Assembly (NCBI GenBank): GCA_040384585.1
Contig: JAZKJD010000011.1
Span: forward strand, 1-64,000
Length of the DNA stretch: 64,000 bases
Source: JAZKJD01 sp040384585
GTDB lineage: Bacteria; Pseudomonadota; Gammaproteobacteria; Diplorickettsiales; Diplorickettsiaceae
Direction of reading: 5' to 3'
Shown: positions 26,933 to 35,617 of the stretch, one piece after another
Layout of the letters: every line of letters begins with the position of its first letter
Numbering within the stretch: the stretch's first letter is position 1
Translations under genes and position numbers: made by a program
The notes under the pieces: model-generated
What the model was told of the DNA's origin: nothing
What the model saw: only the letters and a program-made list of their open reading frames with translations
The model's database searches: none

Positions 26933-28432
26933 TTACACGGTACTTTGTGCCAAAAATTCACAAATTTTGTTTTCTAGCATACGATATCCGCCTTGGTTAT
27001 TCTTTCCAGGAATAGAGTCGTTAATTAAAATAGAAAAAGCTAGCGTTTGATTATTTGCAGTACGGATATAACCCGCTAAACTGCTTATGCCGTGCATACT
27101 TCCCGTTTTTGCATGAATTCTACCTAATACAGCACCGCCTAGTCGATGTTTTAGTGTTCCATCGCGACCGGAACTGGGCAATGATGCAAAAAGTAAGTCA
27201 CTTTCGGGCAATTCCGTGTAAGCATAATTAAGTAATTTAACAAAGGCATTCGGTGTGACTATATTATCTCGTGATAAACCAGAACCATCGACCATCATCA
27301 CATGTGCAAAGTCAATATCCGTTTTTCTGGCAAGAATAGCTTGCACGGCGCTTCGTCCTGTTTTCCAGCTACCTTGCGCTGAAAAGTATTTTTCCCCTAA
27401 TTTTTTTAATAGGCTATCTGCAATCAAGTTATCTGACTTTTTTAACATGTTTTTTATCAAAAATGCTAGCTCAGGCGAACTGTTTTCAGCAAGGGTTTTT
27501 GCCAAGGGAGGTGTTTTACCATAAACGATATTGGTATAACGGATGGAATATTTTCGTAATAAGCCCGCTAAAATGTCATATGTAGCAAGGTTGGGATTTT
27601 GCAGTGCAACGGCAAAGGATAAAGGACCCATCTTGGGTGAAAGATAGCCTCTTAATGTATAATGATTATTTGAATGAACGGTATTAGGTTTTAAATCTAA
27701 TGAATAACGTGCTCTTTTTAAACGTTTCGTTACGGCCTGATTGTCGATGACTATGCCCAGATTGCTATTACTTTTTACAAGCGTTGGATGTGGTAACCGT
27801 TTGTTAGGTTTTACGCTAAGACTGAAGCAATTTCGATTGATAATTGTTGCAGTAACAGGTGCCGCATAACAAAATATTTTATCATCAATCACTCGCCCCG
27901 GGGGCCAGGTGCTACGATCGATGACGGTATCGTCGATAACGATATTTCCTTGCACCTTTTTAATATGTTGTTTACGTAAACTCTCCAGCATATCTTTGAG
28001 ATCCTCTAAGGTCAAATAGGGGTCGCCACTAAATTTGACATAAAGATTGCCAGTCAGGACGCCATTCACGATTCTTGCTGCTGGGTTTGTTAGAAAACGG
28101 GTTTTGAATTGATAATGAGGGCCTAAATAATCCAATGCGGCAATACCCGTAAACAGTTTTAGTGTACTGGCAGGAACAAAGCCGTGGTTTGCATGATACT
28201 GATATAATACTCTACCAGTAGAGAGAGACTGAATAGAAACACCGATATGGTATCCTTTAAAATGGCTGATAATTTGGTTCAAATTCGCTTGCAGTGTTAT
28301 AAAATTTGTTGGATGTCCGTTTTCATCATAAGCCGCGAAACTTTGTGTCGCCGGTATTATTAGGCTAATAGACAAGCCTATTGGCAATATAAAACGCAGT
28401 GCTCTTCGCATAAGTCTAATAAATTTATTCAT
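26933..28432 (-). CDS. dacB: D-alanyl-D-alanine carboxypeptidase/endopeptidase (PBP4 type)
   Basis: Periplasmic S13 penicillin-binding protein that trims or cleaves peptidoglycan cross-links. A signal peptide (SLIIPATQSFA, cleavage near residue 33) precedes the active motifs: SxxK at residues 89-92 (STLK), SxN in KKSDNLIADSLL, and KTG in HAKTGSMHGISSLAGY. The inserted domain between the first two motifs has the usual size; total 499. It lies upstream of relA, with a family E hairpin between. Confidence 0.94.
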   Translation of the reverse strand: MNKFIRLMRRALRFILPIGLSISLIIPATQSFAAYDENGHPTNFITLQANLNQIISHFKGYHIGVSIQSLSTGRVLYQYHANHGFVPASTLKLFTGIAALDYLGPHYQFKTRFLTNPAARIVNGVLTGNLYVKFSGDPYLTLEDLKDMLESLRKQHIKKVQGNIVIDDTVIDRSTWPPGRVIDDKIFCYAAPVTATIINRNCFSLSVKPNKRLPHPTLVKSNSNLGIVIDNQAVTKRLKRARYSLDLKPNTVHSNNHYTLRGYLSPKMGPLSFAVALQNPNLATYDILAGLLRKYSIRYTNIVYGKTPPLAKTLAENSSPELAFLIKNMLKKSDNLIADSLLKKLGEKYFSAQGSWKTGRSAVQAILARKTDIDFAHVMMVDGSGLSRDNIVTPNAFVKLLNYAYTELPESDLLFASLPSSGRDGTLKHRLGGAVLGRIHAKTGSMHGISSLAGYIRTANNQTLAFSILINDSIPGKNNQGGYRMLENKICEFLAQSTV

Positions 28433-28443
28433 ATTACCTATTT

Positions 28444-28588
28444 AGAAAGTGTCTTCAACTGTGCTAGGATGAGACAAAAGGCGCTGTTTTTCGAGTATCG
28501 AAACGGAGCATACATGATGTATGTGAGTAGCGAAACGCAGAAGAACAGATGATTTTTGGCCGTCATCGTGCATTTGAAGACACTTTCT
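28444..28588. repeat. Family B 145-bp palindromic element (TCTTCAA end type)
   Basis: Ends AGAAAGTGTCTTCAA and TTGAAGACACTTTCT are inverted repeats. Same length as 22649-22793. The right end supplies the last codons and the stop of rlmD. Confidence 0.9.
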
Positions 28589-29918
28589 TAGTAAATAAAC
28601 AAATTGTTTCGCTATGCTGAGTGTGAGGAAACATATCCATGATGCCCGCTTGCTGTAGACTATAGCCTTGTTTTGCTAATTCGCCAGCATCCCGTGCAAG
28701 TGTAGCTGAATTACAGGAGATGTAGACAATACGTTCTAGTTTCCAAGATGAGAATTGTCGAATAATATCAAAAGCACCAGAACGCGGAGGGTCTAATAAT
28801 AGCTTATTAAAGGCTTGTTGTGCCCAGGCTTCACCTTTTATAGTCCTTGTTAGATCCGCGCTATAAAACTGAGTATTAGTTATCGCATTATGCATAGCAT
28901 TTTTTCTTGCTCGCGCTACGAGTTCTGGAGACCCCTCTACGCCGATGACGGATTGACATTGTGTCGCAAGGGGTAAGCTAAAATTACCTAAGCCACAAAA
29001 TAGATCCAATATCTGGTCACTGAAATTAGGTGCGAGCAATTCCATAGCGCAGCTTATCATTGCTTGATTGATAGCCGCATTGATCTGAATGAAATGGTTG
29101 GGTTCAAAGAGTAGCTCTAACGGTCTATCGAGAAGGCCGTTAGGATGCAAACGATAGCTCAGCGGATTAGGTGCTGTTTCTGGCCAAATACAATGTATTG
29201 TACTCTCGTTTCCTGGCTGCAAATAAAGCTGTAATTGATAGTTCTTGGCAAAGGCTTTGAGCGTAGTCTCGTCTTCTATCTCCAGAGGGTCTAGGTGTCT
29301 AAAGACGAGTGCCAACGTATCATCTCCTACGGCAACTTCAATTTGTGGAATCGTTTGATAGGCTTTAAGTGCGCTAATAAGATTTTGTAAAGGGGATATG
29401 AGCTGTCCTACTTTAGGGTCAAGTATTTCACATCCTTGTAATTGGGCAAGATAACGTCCATTTTTTTCTCGAAATCCGACTAATACCACTTGTTTTTTAG
29501 TAACGTATTTAACTCCCAGTCGTGCGCGACGTCGGTATCCCCAATTCATGGCTTTGAGGGGAGGTAATAAGATTTTGGGTTGAACCCCTGCGGTATGAGC
29601 CAGCTGTTCTAATAGTGCTTTTTCTTTATGCTGTAATTGTGCGTCTGTGCTGAGGTGTTGTAGGCTACAGCCTCCACAAATACCATAATGTGAACATAGG
29701 GGCATAACACGGTTTGGTGAACTATTGAAAATTTCAATGGCTTTTGCTTCGTCATATTGACGGTGCTTTTTTACATAATGAATTAAAACGGTTTCACCGG
29801 GTAAAGCGTTTTCAATAAAGGTTGTTTTGCCATCAATGTGTGCAATACCGCGCCCTTCGTGGGAAAGATCAGTCACCAGAATGGTTGAAGTCGATACAGG
29901 CGTATTTAGCTTTTCCAT
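28563..29918 (-). CDS. rlmD: 23S rRNA (uracil-1939-C5)-methyltransferase RlmD
   Basis: S-adenosylmethionine-dependent methyltransferase of the RumA/TrmA family. N-terminal TRAM domain (VTDLSHEGRGIAHIDGK), iron-sulfur cysteines in CSHYGICGGCSLQH with a later partner (CEIL), SAM motif ILDLFCGLGNFSLPLA, and the catalytic YISCNSATLARD. Length 451. The final residues KVSSNAR and the TGA stop are encoded by the tip of a family B element, so the native C-terminus has been replaced or extended slightly. It overlaps the upstream exonuclease gene by 13 bp. Confidence 0.95.
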   Translation of the reverse strand: MEKLNTPVSTSTILVTDLSHEGRGIAHIDGKTTFIENALPGETVLIHYVKKHRQYDEAKAIEIFNSSPNRVMPLCSHYGICGGCSLQHLSTDAQLQHKEKALLEQLAHTAGVQPKILLPPLKAMNWGYRRRARLGVKYVTKKQVVLVGFREKNGRYLAQLQGCEILDPKVGQLISPLQNLISALKAYQTIPQIEVAVGDDTLALVFRHLDPLEIEDETTLKAFAKNYQLQLYLQPGNESTIHCIWPETAPNPLSYRLHPNGLLDRPLELLFEPNHFIQINAAINQAMISCAMELLAPNFSDQILDLFCGLGNFSLPLATQCQSVIGVEGSPELVARARKNAMHNAITNTQFYSADLTRTIKGEAWAQQAFNKLLLDPPRSGAFDIIRQFSSWKLERIVYISCNSATLARDAGELAKQGYSLQQAGIMDMFPHTQHSETICLFTKKVSSNAR

Positions 29919-30679
29919 GCCTTGATAAATTCTTCAAAGTGGGATTTTTTTTCTTGGGCAATACATTCCTGCGCGTAAGCGCATTCTTTTTGATAGGCTT
30001 CGGGCGTTAATTTACCTCGGATTAACTCGAATCGAAGATAAATTAAATAGGTATTGAGTACATCAGTCTCGCAGTAATCTCGAATAGCTTTGAGTTTTCC
30101 CTGTAAAAAATAATCCCATACTTGTGATCCATCCATGCCCAGCTTCCCTGGTAGGCCTAACATCAAGGCAATTTCTGTTAACGGTGCATTTGAACGGCCT
30201 TGGTAGCCCGCTAATATATCCATGAGATCACTGTGCCGATAGTGATAACGACTGAGATAATTATTCCAGCGAAAACTTGCATCACCATCATCACCGGTAT
30301 TCCAATAACTTGGACTGCTAATTCCACATAACAAAGCACGATAATGTAAAATGGGCAAATCAAAGCTGCTTCCATTCCACGAAACTAATATGGGTAAGTA
30401 TTTTTCAATACATTTAAAAAAAGATCCGATAAGTTCCTCTTCGCTGGAGTTTACATTGCCAAGGGAGGCGATTTTAAATTGATCCTTGCTGCGTAAAGCA
30501 CCAGAGATGGCAACAATTCGTTGTAGATGATGAGGGAGAAAAGCAGAGCCTGTCTTTTCCTGTCGTTTTTTTGACATAATTTCAGCAACTTCTTTATCAC
30601 TTTCTTTTTCTAAATGATAGAGAACTCTCCCAGTTTTTGTATCGGGGACCGTTTCAATATCAAAAACAAAAATGTTCAT
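29906..30679 (-). CDS. Predicted 3'-5' exonuclease of the PolB-exonuclease-like family
   Basis: A 257-residue DEDDy-type exonuclease. Exo I is MNIFVFDIETVPD, Exo II is LVSWNGSSFDLPILHYRAL, and Exo III contains YCETDVLNTYLIYLRF. The layout (GRSNAPLTEIALMLGLPGKLGMDGSQVW) matches the stand-alone family related to the DNA polymerase B exonuclease domain. The substrate is not established. Translationally coupled to rlmD. Confidence 0.88.
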   Translation of the reverse strand: MNIFVFDIETVPDTKTGRVLYHLEKESDKEVAEIMSKKRQEKTGSAFLPHHLQRIVAISGALRSKDQFKIASLGNVNSSEEELIGSFFKCIEKYLPILVSWNGSSFDLPILHYRALLCGISSPSYWNTGDDGDASFRWNNYLSRYHYRHSDLMDILAGYQGRSNAPLTEIALMLGLPGKLGMDGSQVWDYFLQGKLKAIRDYCETDVLNTYLIYLRFELIRGKLTPEAYQKECAYAQECIAQEKKSHFEEFIKAWKS

Positions 30680-30782
30680 AGGGTCACTTCGAAGAATCTA
30701 ATAACAGCATGGAGGCATAACAACATATTTTTAGCTTCTTGGCTAGGTTGTGTAGCGAGTAGTGATAAGCTAATCTATTCAC

Positions 30783-30802
30783 GTTATGCAAGAGGTCTAT
30801 TA
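30783..30802 (+). repeat. Family F repeat end before adk
   Basis: GTTATGCAAGAGGTCTATTA matches the terminal inverted repeat of the full element at 43823-43970. It lies immediately upstream of adk and contains the only AAGAGG sequence near the start codon. Confidence 0.7.
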
Positions 30803-30807
30803 CAGGT

Positions 30808-31473
30808 ATGAGAATTATTTTGTTAGGTAGTCCAGGCGCGGGAAAGGGTACGCAAGCAAAATTTATTACGGCTTATTATCACATTCCGCAAATTTCTACC
30901 GGAGATATGTTGCGTTCTGTGGTAAGTCAAGGGACTGAAGTCGGTTTGCGAGCAAAGGCCATTATGGAGGCAGGTCAATTGGTGCCGGATGAAGTTATTA
31001 TTGCCTTAGTTGAAGCACGTATCAAGCAGCTTGATTGTAAAAATGGCTTTTTGTTCGACGGCTTTCCGCGTACCTTACCTCAGGCCGAAGCCATTCGGAA
31101 AAACCGTATTTTTATTGATTTTGTTATTGAAATTACCGTGGATGACGAAGAAATTGTTAAACGCTTAAGTGGTCGTCGAATTCATCCCGCTTCAGGTCGA
31201 ATTTACCATCAATTGTATCATCCTCCACTGACTGCAAATAAAGACGATTTGACCGGCGAAGACCTTATACAACGTGAGGATGATTCCGAAGAAACGGTTC
31301 GTGAGCGTTTACAAGTCTACCATCAACAAACCAAACCATTGATTCATTATTATCAGGATTGGCAGCGCCGTGGCGATCCACAAGCACCGCGCTATATTCA
31401 AATTGATGGGCATGCAGAGGTCGAAGAGGTGCGTGATCGGATAGTGACTGAGTTAGGGACAGAACCTAAATAA
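30808..31473 (+). CDS. adk: Adenylate kinase
   Basis: Converts AMP and ATP to two ADP. P-loop GSPGAGKGTQ at residues 7-16, AMP-binding region STGDMLR, FDGFPRT with the conserved arginine, and the LID segment (SGRRIHPASGRIYHQLYHPP). The LID lacks zinc cysteines, as in Gram-negative enzymes. Length 221. ATG 30808 is preceded by a family F repeat end whose AAGAGG is 12 bp from the start, longer than ideal. Confidence 0.97.
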   Translation: MRIILLGSPGAGKGTQAKFITAYYHIPQISTGDMLRSVVSQGTEVGLRAKAIMEAGQLVPDEVIIALVEARIKQLDCKNGFLFDGFPRTLPQAEAIRKNRIFIDFVIEITVDDEEIVKRLSGRRIHPASGRIYHQLYHPPLTANKDDLTGEDLIQREDDSEETVRERLQVYHQQTKPLIHYYQDWQRRGDPQAPRYIQIDGHAEVEEVRDRIVTELGTEPK

Positions 31474-31517
31474 ATTGCCTACGTAGTTTAACTACGTAGC
31501 TTGTTATCCGATACATC

Positions 31518-31642
31518 TATACCCTTCGCCTTTCAAGATGTGGTGTTGTTGCACATCGGCACTCACGTGCTCATGTATATCTCATACACTCCGCTTGTTC
31601 ATCCTCGTGCGCCTAACCACATCTTGAAATCTTTTGGGTATA
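31518..31642. repeat. Family A 125-bp palindromic element (inverted relative to 59418)
   Basis: Ends TATACCCTTCGCCTTTCA and TTTTGGGTATA; the centre includes CACTCACGTGCTCATGTAT. Same length as 59418-59542 in opposite orientation. Its right part codes for the C-terminal tail of rluC. Confidence 0.92.
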
Positions 31643-32564
31643 AACACAATAAAAAACGCTGTAAATCTTCAGGTAATTCTGCTTTCAGCATATAACTTTT
31701 GTTTATGGATGATAAGGTAAATGTCAGTTGGCTTGCATGTAGAAAAAGTCGTTTACAGCCTAAATTACGCATTTTTTTATTAGCGATTTTATCGCCGTAT
31801 TTTTCATCGCCAATAATGGGATGTTTCGCATATTGGGAGTGGACACGAATTTGGTGGGTCCGGCCACTAATAGGCATGGCTTCTACAAGGGTTGTATCAG
31901 AAAAATATTGAATAGGACGAAATTGAGTTAAACAGATTTTCCCATCTTTATGTACTCGGACGATACGTTCTCCTGACTGCAGTTGATTTTTATATAAGGG
32001 GGCATCGATCTTTTTCAAAGATTGCGGCCAGTGACCGGCAACTAATGCAATGTAGGTTTTTTTGATGATTCCTGTCCTTAGTAATTCATGTAGTTCTTTT
32101 AAGGCACTGCTTTTTTTAGCTATCAATAAACAGCCGGAGGTATCGCGATCCAATCGATGAACTAATTCTAAATATTTTTGTTTGGGGCGTAAAGCACGTA
32201 AAATTTCAATCACGCCTAACGTTATTCCGCTTCCACCATGGACAGCTATTCCTGTCGGTTTATTAATAAGCAGAAAATTTTTTTCTTCAAAAATGATAGC
32301 TTTTTCAAGTAAAGTGGCTAATTTTTCACTAGGAGATTTTTTTACATTAGCAGTAGAAAGTCTTAGAGGAGGGAGGCGGATGATATCGCCCTCTTGTAGC
32401 CTATAGTCGGGTTTTATCCGTTTTTTATTAATCCGTACTTCACCTTTACGTACAATTCTGTAAAGGCGACTTTTAGGCAAGCCTTTCAGTTTGGAGAGTA
32501 AATAGTTGTCTAGACGCTGGCCGACATGGTCTGTGGTTACGGTTACGTGTTGAATGGTTTGCAC
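31599..32564 (-). CDS. rluC: 23S rRNA pseudouridine synthase RluC, with repeat-encoded tail
   Basis: Makes pseudouridines in 23S rRNA (positions 955, 2504 and 2580 in E. coli). N-terminal S4 domain (GQRLDNYLLSKLKGLPKSRLYRIVRKGEVRINKKR), catalytic motif VHRLDRDTSGCLLIAK, and SGRTHQIRVHSQYAKHPIIGDEKYG. The last 13 residues (YPKDFKMWLGARG) and the TGA are encoded by a family A repeat, replacing a normal end at about LCL. Length 321. Confidence 0.93.
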   Translation of the reverse strand: MQTIQHVTVTTDHVGQRLDNYLLSKLKGLPKSRLYRIVRKGEVRINKKRIKPDYRLQEGDIIRLPPLRLSTANVKKSPSEKLATLLEKAIIFEEKNFLLINKPTGIAVHGGSGITLGVIEILRALRPKQKYLELVHRLDRDTSGCLLIAKKSSALKELHELLRTGIIKKTYIALVAGHWPQSLKKIDAPLYKNQLQSGERIVRVHKDGKICLTQFRPIQYFSDTTLVEAMPISGRTHQIRVHSQYAKHPIIGDEKYGDKIANKKMRNLGCKRLFLHASQLTFTLSSINKSYMLKAELPEDLQRFLLCLYPKDFKMWLGARG

Positions 32565-32614
32565 AATAGCGTTAATCTAGCATAAAGATTACGCGCCTAT
32601 CCACTAGATTTGAT

Positions 32615-32740
32615 ATACTCTTCACAATCTTGAATTTTTGGCTGTGTTCCCGCTCAGTTCGCAATCCTCATGTATTACCATACACTTCGGTTGCTCATCT
32701 TCGCGGCGCCTTGCCAAAAACCCCATTGTTTTGAGTATTA
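32615..32740. repeat. Family G palindromic element upstream of gltA
   Basis: Ends ATACTCTTCACAATCTTGAA and CATTGTTTTGAGTAT are imperfect inverted repeats, with TTTTTGGC / GCCAAAAA inside. The left end recurs next to ogt at 42083-42121. The right end supplies TATTAT-like sequence 15-20 bp before the gltA start. Confidence 0.75.
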
Positions 32741-32751
32741 TAGAGGCCATT

Positions 32752-34080
32752 ATGACCCATCCTACAACATTGACTAACAAAGATTTATGCCTTCCTGATG
32801 CTTCAACGTTAACGATGAAAGGTTCATTTTCCATTGAGCTGCCAGTTTGTAAAGCAACATTAGGGCCAGATGTTATCGATGTGGCGGGACTGGCAAAAAA
32901 TAACGTATTCACCTATGACCCTGGATTTTTAGCTACCGCTGCTTGTGCTTCTAAGATAACGTTTATTGACGGAGAAAAAGGTCAATTGCTATATCGGGGT
33001 TACCCCATCGATCAGTTAGCAGATCAATCGGATTTTATAGAGATTGCTTATTTATTGCTTAATGGTGAATTACCCACAGTAACAGAAAAAAAAGCATTTA
33101 ATACACAAATTAATGAACATACGATGGTACATGAGCAGTTACGTCATTTTTTTAATGGATTCCGTAGAGATGCTCATCCTATGGCAATTATGCTGGGTGT
33201 TGTGGGAGCCTTATCGGCTTTTTATCACGATTCATTAGATATTAATAATGCCGAACACCGAAAATTAGCTGCTTTACGCTTAATTGCCAAAATGCCCACC
33301 TTGGCAGCGATGTGTTACAAGTATTCTACCGGTTTACCCTTTATGTACCCTTCTAACCATTTACATTATGCCGAAAATTTTTTGCATATGATGTTTGGTG
33401 TGCCCACTGAAAAAAAACCACCGAATCCAGTGTTAGCCCGTGCGTTAGATAGAATTTTTATTTTGCATGCCGATCATGAACAAAATGCCTCTACATCGAC
33501 AGTGAGACTTGCTGGTTCAACAGGCGCTAATCCTTATGCCTGCATTTCTGCAGGAATAGCTGCACTATGGGGACCTGCCCATGGGGGAGCTAATGAAGCA
33601 TGTTTAAATATGCTGCATGAAATAGGTGATGTAGGCCATATTAAGAAGTATATAGAAAAAGCCAAAGATCCGAATGATCCTTTTCGATTAATGGGTTTTG
33701 GACACCGCGTGTATAAAAACTATGACCCAAGAGCAAAGGTCATGCGAGAAACTTGCCACGAGGTGTTAGAAGAAATGGGGCAAAAAGAACAGCCTTTGTT
33801 TAAACTTGCATTGGCTTTAGAAAAAATTGCTTTAGAAGATTCTTATTTTGTTGAAAGAAAACTTTATCCCAATATCGATTTTTATTCGGGAATTACGTTA
33901 AGTGCATTGGGGATTCCTTCGAATATGTTTACTGTTATTTTTGCGCTTGCGCGTACGGTAGGTTGGGTTTCGCATTGGGAGGAAATGATAGCAGATCCTA
34001 AGCGTCGTATTGCCAGACCACGACAATTGTATATCGGAAAAACTCAACGAAGCTATATTCCTCTTGAAAAAAGAAAATAA
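32752..34080 (+). CDS. gltA: Citrate synthase
   Basis: First enzyme of the TCA cycle; condenses acetyl-CoA with oxaloacetate. Catalytic histidine regions are WGPAHGGANEACL and GFGHRVYKNYDPRAKVM, with the aspartate in YPNIDFYSGITL. The length of 442 and N-terminal ~60-residue domain fit the hexameric Gram-negative type. I place the start at ATG 32752, because upstream in-frame sequence lies in a family G repeat and AGAGG lies just before this ATG. Confidence 0.96.
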   Translation: MTHPTTLTNKDLCLPDASTLTMKGSFSIELPVCKATLGPDVIDVAGLAKNNVFTYDPGFLATAACASKITFIDGEKGQLLYRGYPIDQLADQSDFIEIAYLLLNGELPTVTEKKAFNTQINEHTMVHEQLRHFFNGFRRDAHPMAIMLGVVGALSAFYHDSLDINNAEHRKLAALRLIAKMPTLAAMCYKYSTGLPFMYPSNHLHYAENFLHMMFGVPTEKKPPNPVLARALDRIFILHADHEQNASTSTVRLAGSTGANPYACISAGIAALWGPAHGGANEACLNMLHEIGDVGHIKKYIEKAKDPNDPFRLMGFGHRVYKNYDPRAKVMRETCHEVLEEMGQKEQPLFKLALALEKIALEDSYFVERKLYPNIDFYSGITLSALGIPSNMFTVIFALARTVGWVSHWEEMIADPKRRIARPRQLYIGKTQRSYIPLEKRK

Positions 34081-34129
34081 ATACCCATATACCCACTTGC
34101 ACTAGGAAATTCGGGGCGGGTTCTGTCTG

Positions 34130-34341
34130 CTTTGCACAGGACAAAAAATAATGTTTGAATATACGCTATTGAAAAAACAGCTAATTTTTGTTTTAGTCGG
34201 TAGTAATGCATTTTTCGTCATTGCGAGCGCGAAGCGCGCGGCAATCCAGTGAAAGGCTTAATTTTTCCTGGATGGCCACGGCCTTACTAACGTTTCGGCC
34301 TCGCCATGACGAGCTATTTTTAATTTTTGTAGCGTGCAAAG
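34130..34341. mobile_element. Family D MITE-like element, second copy (inverted)
   Basis: Begins CTTTGCACAGGACAAAAAAT and ends TTTTTGTAGCGTGCAAAG. It is flanked by direct repeats TTCTGTCTG at 34121-34129 and 34342-34350. Its interior is the reverse complement of 24393-24606 with few changes. The remaining bases of the 354-bp gltA-AT-hook gap hold a possible PmrA box. Confidence 0.88.
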
Positions 34342-34365
34342 TTCTGTCTGTCTCATTTTAGAGTG

Positions 34366-34385
34366 CTTAATGTTATTTTAATTAA
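34366..34385 (+). promoter_or_regulatory. Candidate PmrA box before the AT-hook gene
   Basis: CTTAATGTT, a 2-bp spacer and TTTAATTAA fit the tandem cTTAATatT-N2-cTTAATatT consensus of PmrA sites known before Legionella and Coxiella effector genes. It is 50 bp upstream of ATG 34435. The AT-rich context makes chance similarity possible. Confidence 0.45.
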
Positions 34386-34434
34386 AGGATGTTAATTTTT
34401 ATTTTTATTTACTTAACAAAAGGAAATTAAAATT

Positions 34435-34836
34435 ATGACAAATTCTAACGTACAAATAAAAAAAAAGCGAGGTAGGCCACCCTTAAGTGCAGCTAAAAAA
34501 ATGCAACGTAGTAAGGCGGCTCAAAATGCGCGTGCGCTACATAAGGCTTTACGGGCTAAAATTGCATTACTCAAGACGGATTTTAAAGCAAGGTTAAAAA
34601 TTGCAACTCATGAAGCCTATCAAAAAGCACTGGAAAAGGTTGTTAAAATTGAACGTAAAAAGATGGAAGCTAATTATAAAGCCTTAGCGCTTGCAAAGGC
34701 TAAGTTTGGAAAAAAGCTTTCAAAAGCTTCGCAACGGATGATGATGGTAAAAGGACGGCGCGGAAGGCCTTCACAGCTTAATCTAGCAAAAGGGGCTGGG
34801 ATGAGAAAACGTGGTCGGCCACGGAAAATGAAATAG
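34435..34836 (+). CDS. AT-hook DNA-binding protein
   Basis: A 133-residue highly basic protein with three AT-hook motifs centred on RGRP: KKRGRPP near residue 12, GRRGRPS near 103, and KRGRPRK at the C-terminus. The middle is a lysine/alanine-rich helix (ARALHKALRAKIALLKTDFKARL). Such proteins bind the minor groove of AT-rich DNA. It could be a bacterial nucleoid protein or a secreted nucleomodulin. AGGAAATTAAAATT before the ATG gives a ribosome-binding site. Low complexity means similarity searches alone will be weak. Confidence 0.85.
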   Translation: MTNSNVQIKKKRGRPPLSAAKKMQRSKAAQNARALHKALRAKIALLKTDFKARLKIATHEAYQKALEKVVKIERKKMEANYKALALAKAKFGKKLSKASQRMMMVKGRRGRPSQLNLAKGAGMRKRGRPRKMK

Positions 34837-34910
34837 GTTTTTAAATGGGCATTAATGCAACATTAAAAAAGTAGTGGTTTTTAAAAAGAAAATCATAGCT
34901 TACACTTACG

Positions 34911-35513
34911 GTGTCTTTTGTTCTTCATTTTATGAATTATTTTCAAAAAATAAAATTAAAACGATTACAAAAAAGACTTCATAAATTACTCAGTCTTTAT
35001 GAACAAGAAGGGTTAGATAGTCACGTAAAATCTTTAACTCAAGGGTTTTATGCCATGGCTGGGCTTTATGAAAGGCATCGATTCGATAAACATGTACCCA
35101 ATGCTGAATTTTATGCCCTAGAATGTTATCGAGTCTTAGCCAGCTATGGTGATGTAAAGGCGCAGTATTTGCTGGGTGAACGCTTATTGAATTATGGAAA
35201 ATTTTGGGAGAGTTTGAGCCAAAATTCCCTTTATAAGACAAATAGGCCTAAAGCTTATGCACAGTCTTTTTTTGATGAATCGCTAGTCTATCTACAAGCA
35301 GCAGACGAACAAAGTTATCCTTTAGCACGTCGCTTATTGGGGATGATCTATATTCATGCTTGGGGGAGGCCATCTGATTTGCAGAAAGGCTATCAGCTTA
35401 TTTTAGAGAGCATCGATTTAGAACAGGCTTGGGGTAGAGCGACTCAAATTTTTGATACGCTCAAATTAAATTCCCCTGAGTTTTTTGCTGCCTTAAGGGT
35501 CTATAAAGGGTAA
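34911..35513 (+). CDS. Sel1/TPR-like helical repeat protein
   Basis: A 200-residue protein with helical repeats of Sel1 character: DVKAQYLLGERLLNYG, SYPLARRLLGMIYIHAWGRPSDLQKGYQLI and a partial third. N-terminal residues are strongly basic (KIKLKRLQKRLHKLL). Sel1-like proteins act as interaction scaffolds and are common in Legionellales. The start is unsure: GTG 34911 or ATG 34932; neither has a clear ribosome-binding site. No signal peptide. Confidence 0.65.
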   Translation: MSFVLHFMNYFQKIKLKRLQKRLHKLLSLYEQEGLDSHVKSLTQGFYAMAGLYERHRFDKHVPNAEFYALECYRVLASYGDVKAQYLLGERLLNYGKFWESLSQNSLYKTNRPKAYAQSFFDESLVYLQAADEQSYPLARRLLGMIYIHAWGRPSDLQKGYQLILESIDLEQAWGRATQIFDTLKLNSPEFFAALRVYKG

Positions 35514-35617
35514 AATGTAAGCCTTTTTGAGGTATAAATGGGCTAAAGACGTTCATTTTTTGTACGATTTATGCTATAGTGGCTTTTCCTTTGCGTAGCA
35601 AGGAGGAGGTTATTACA

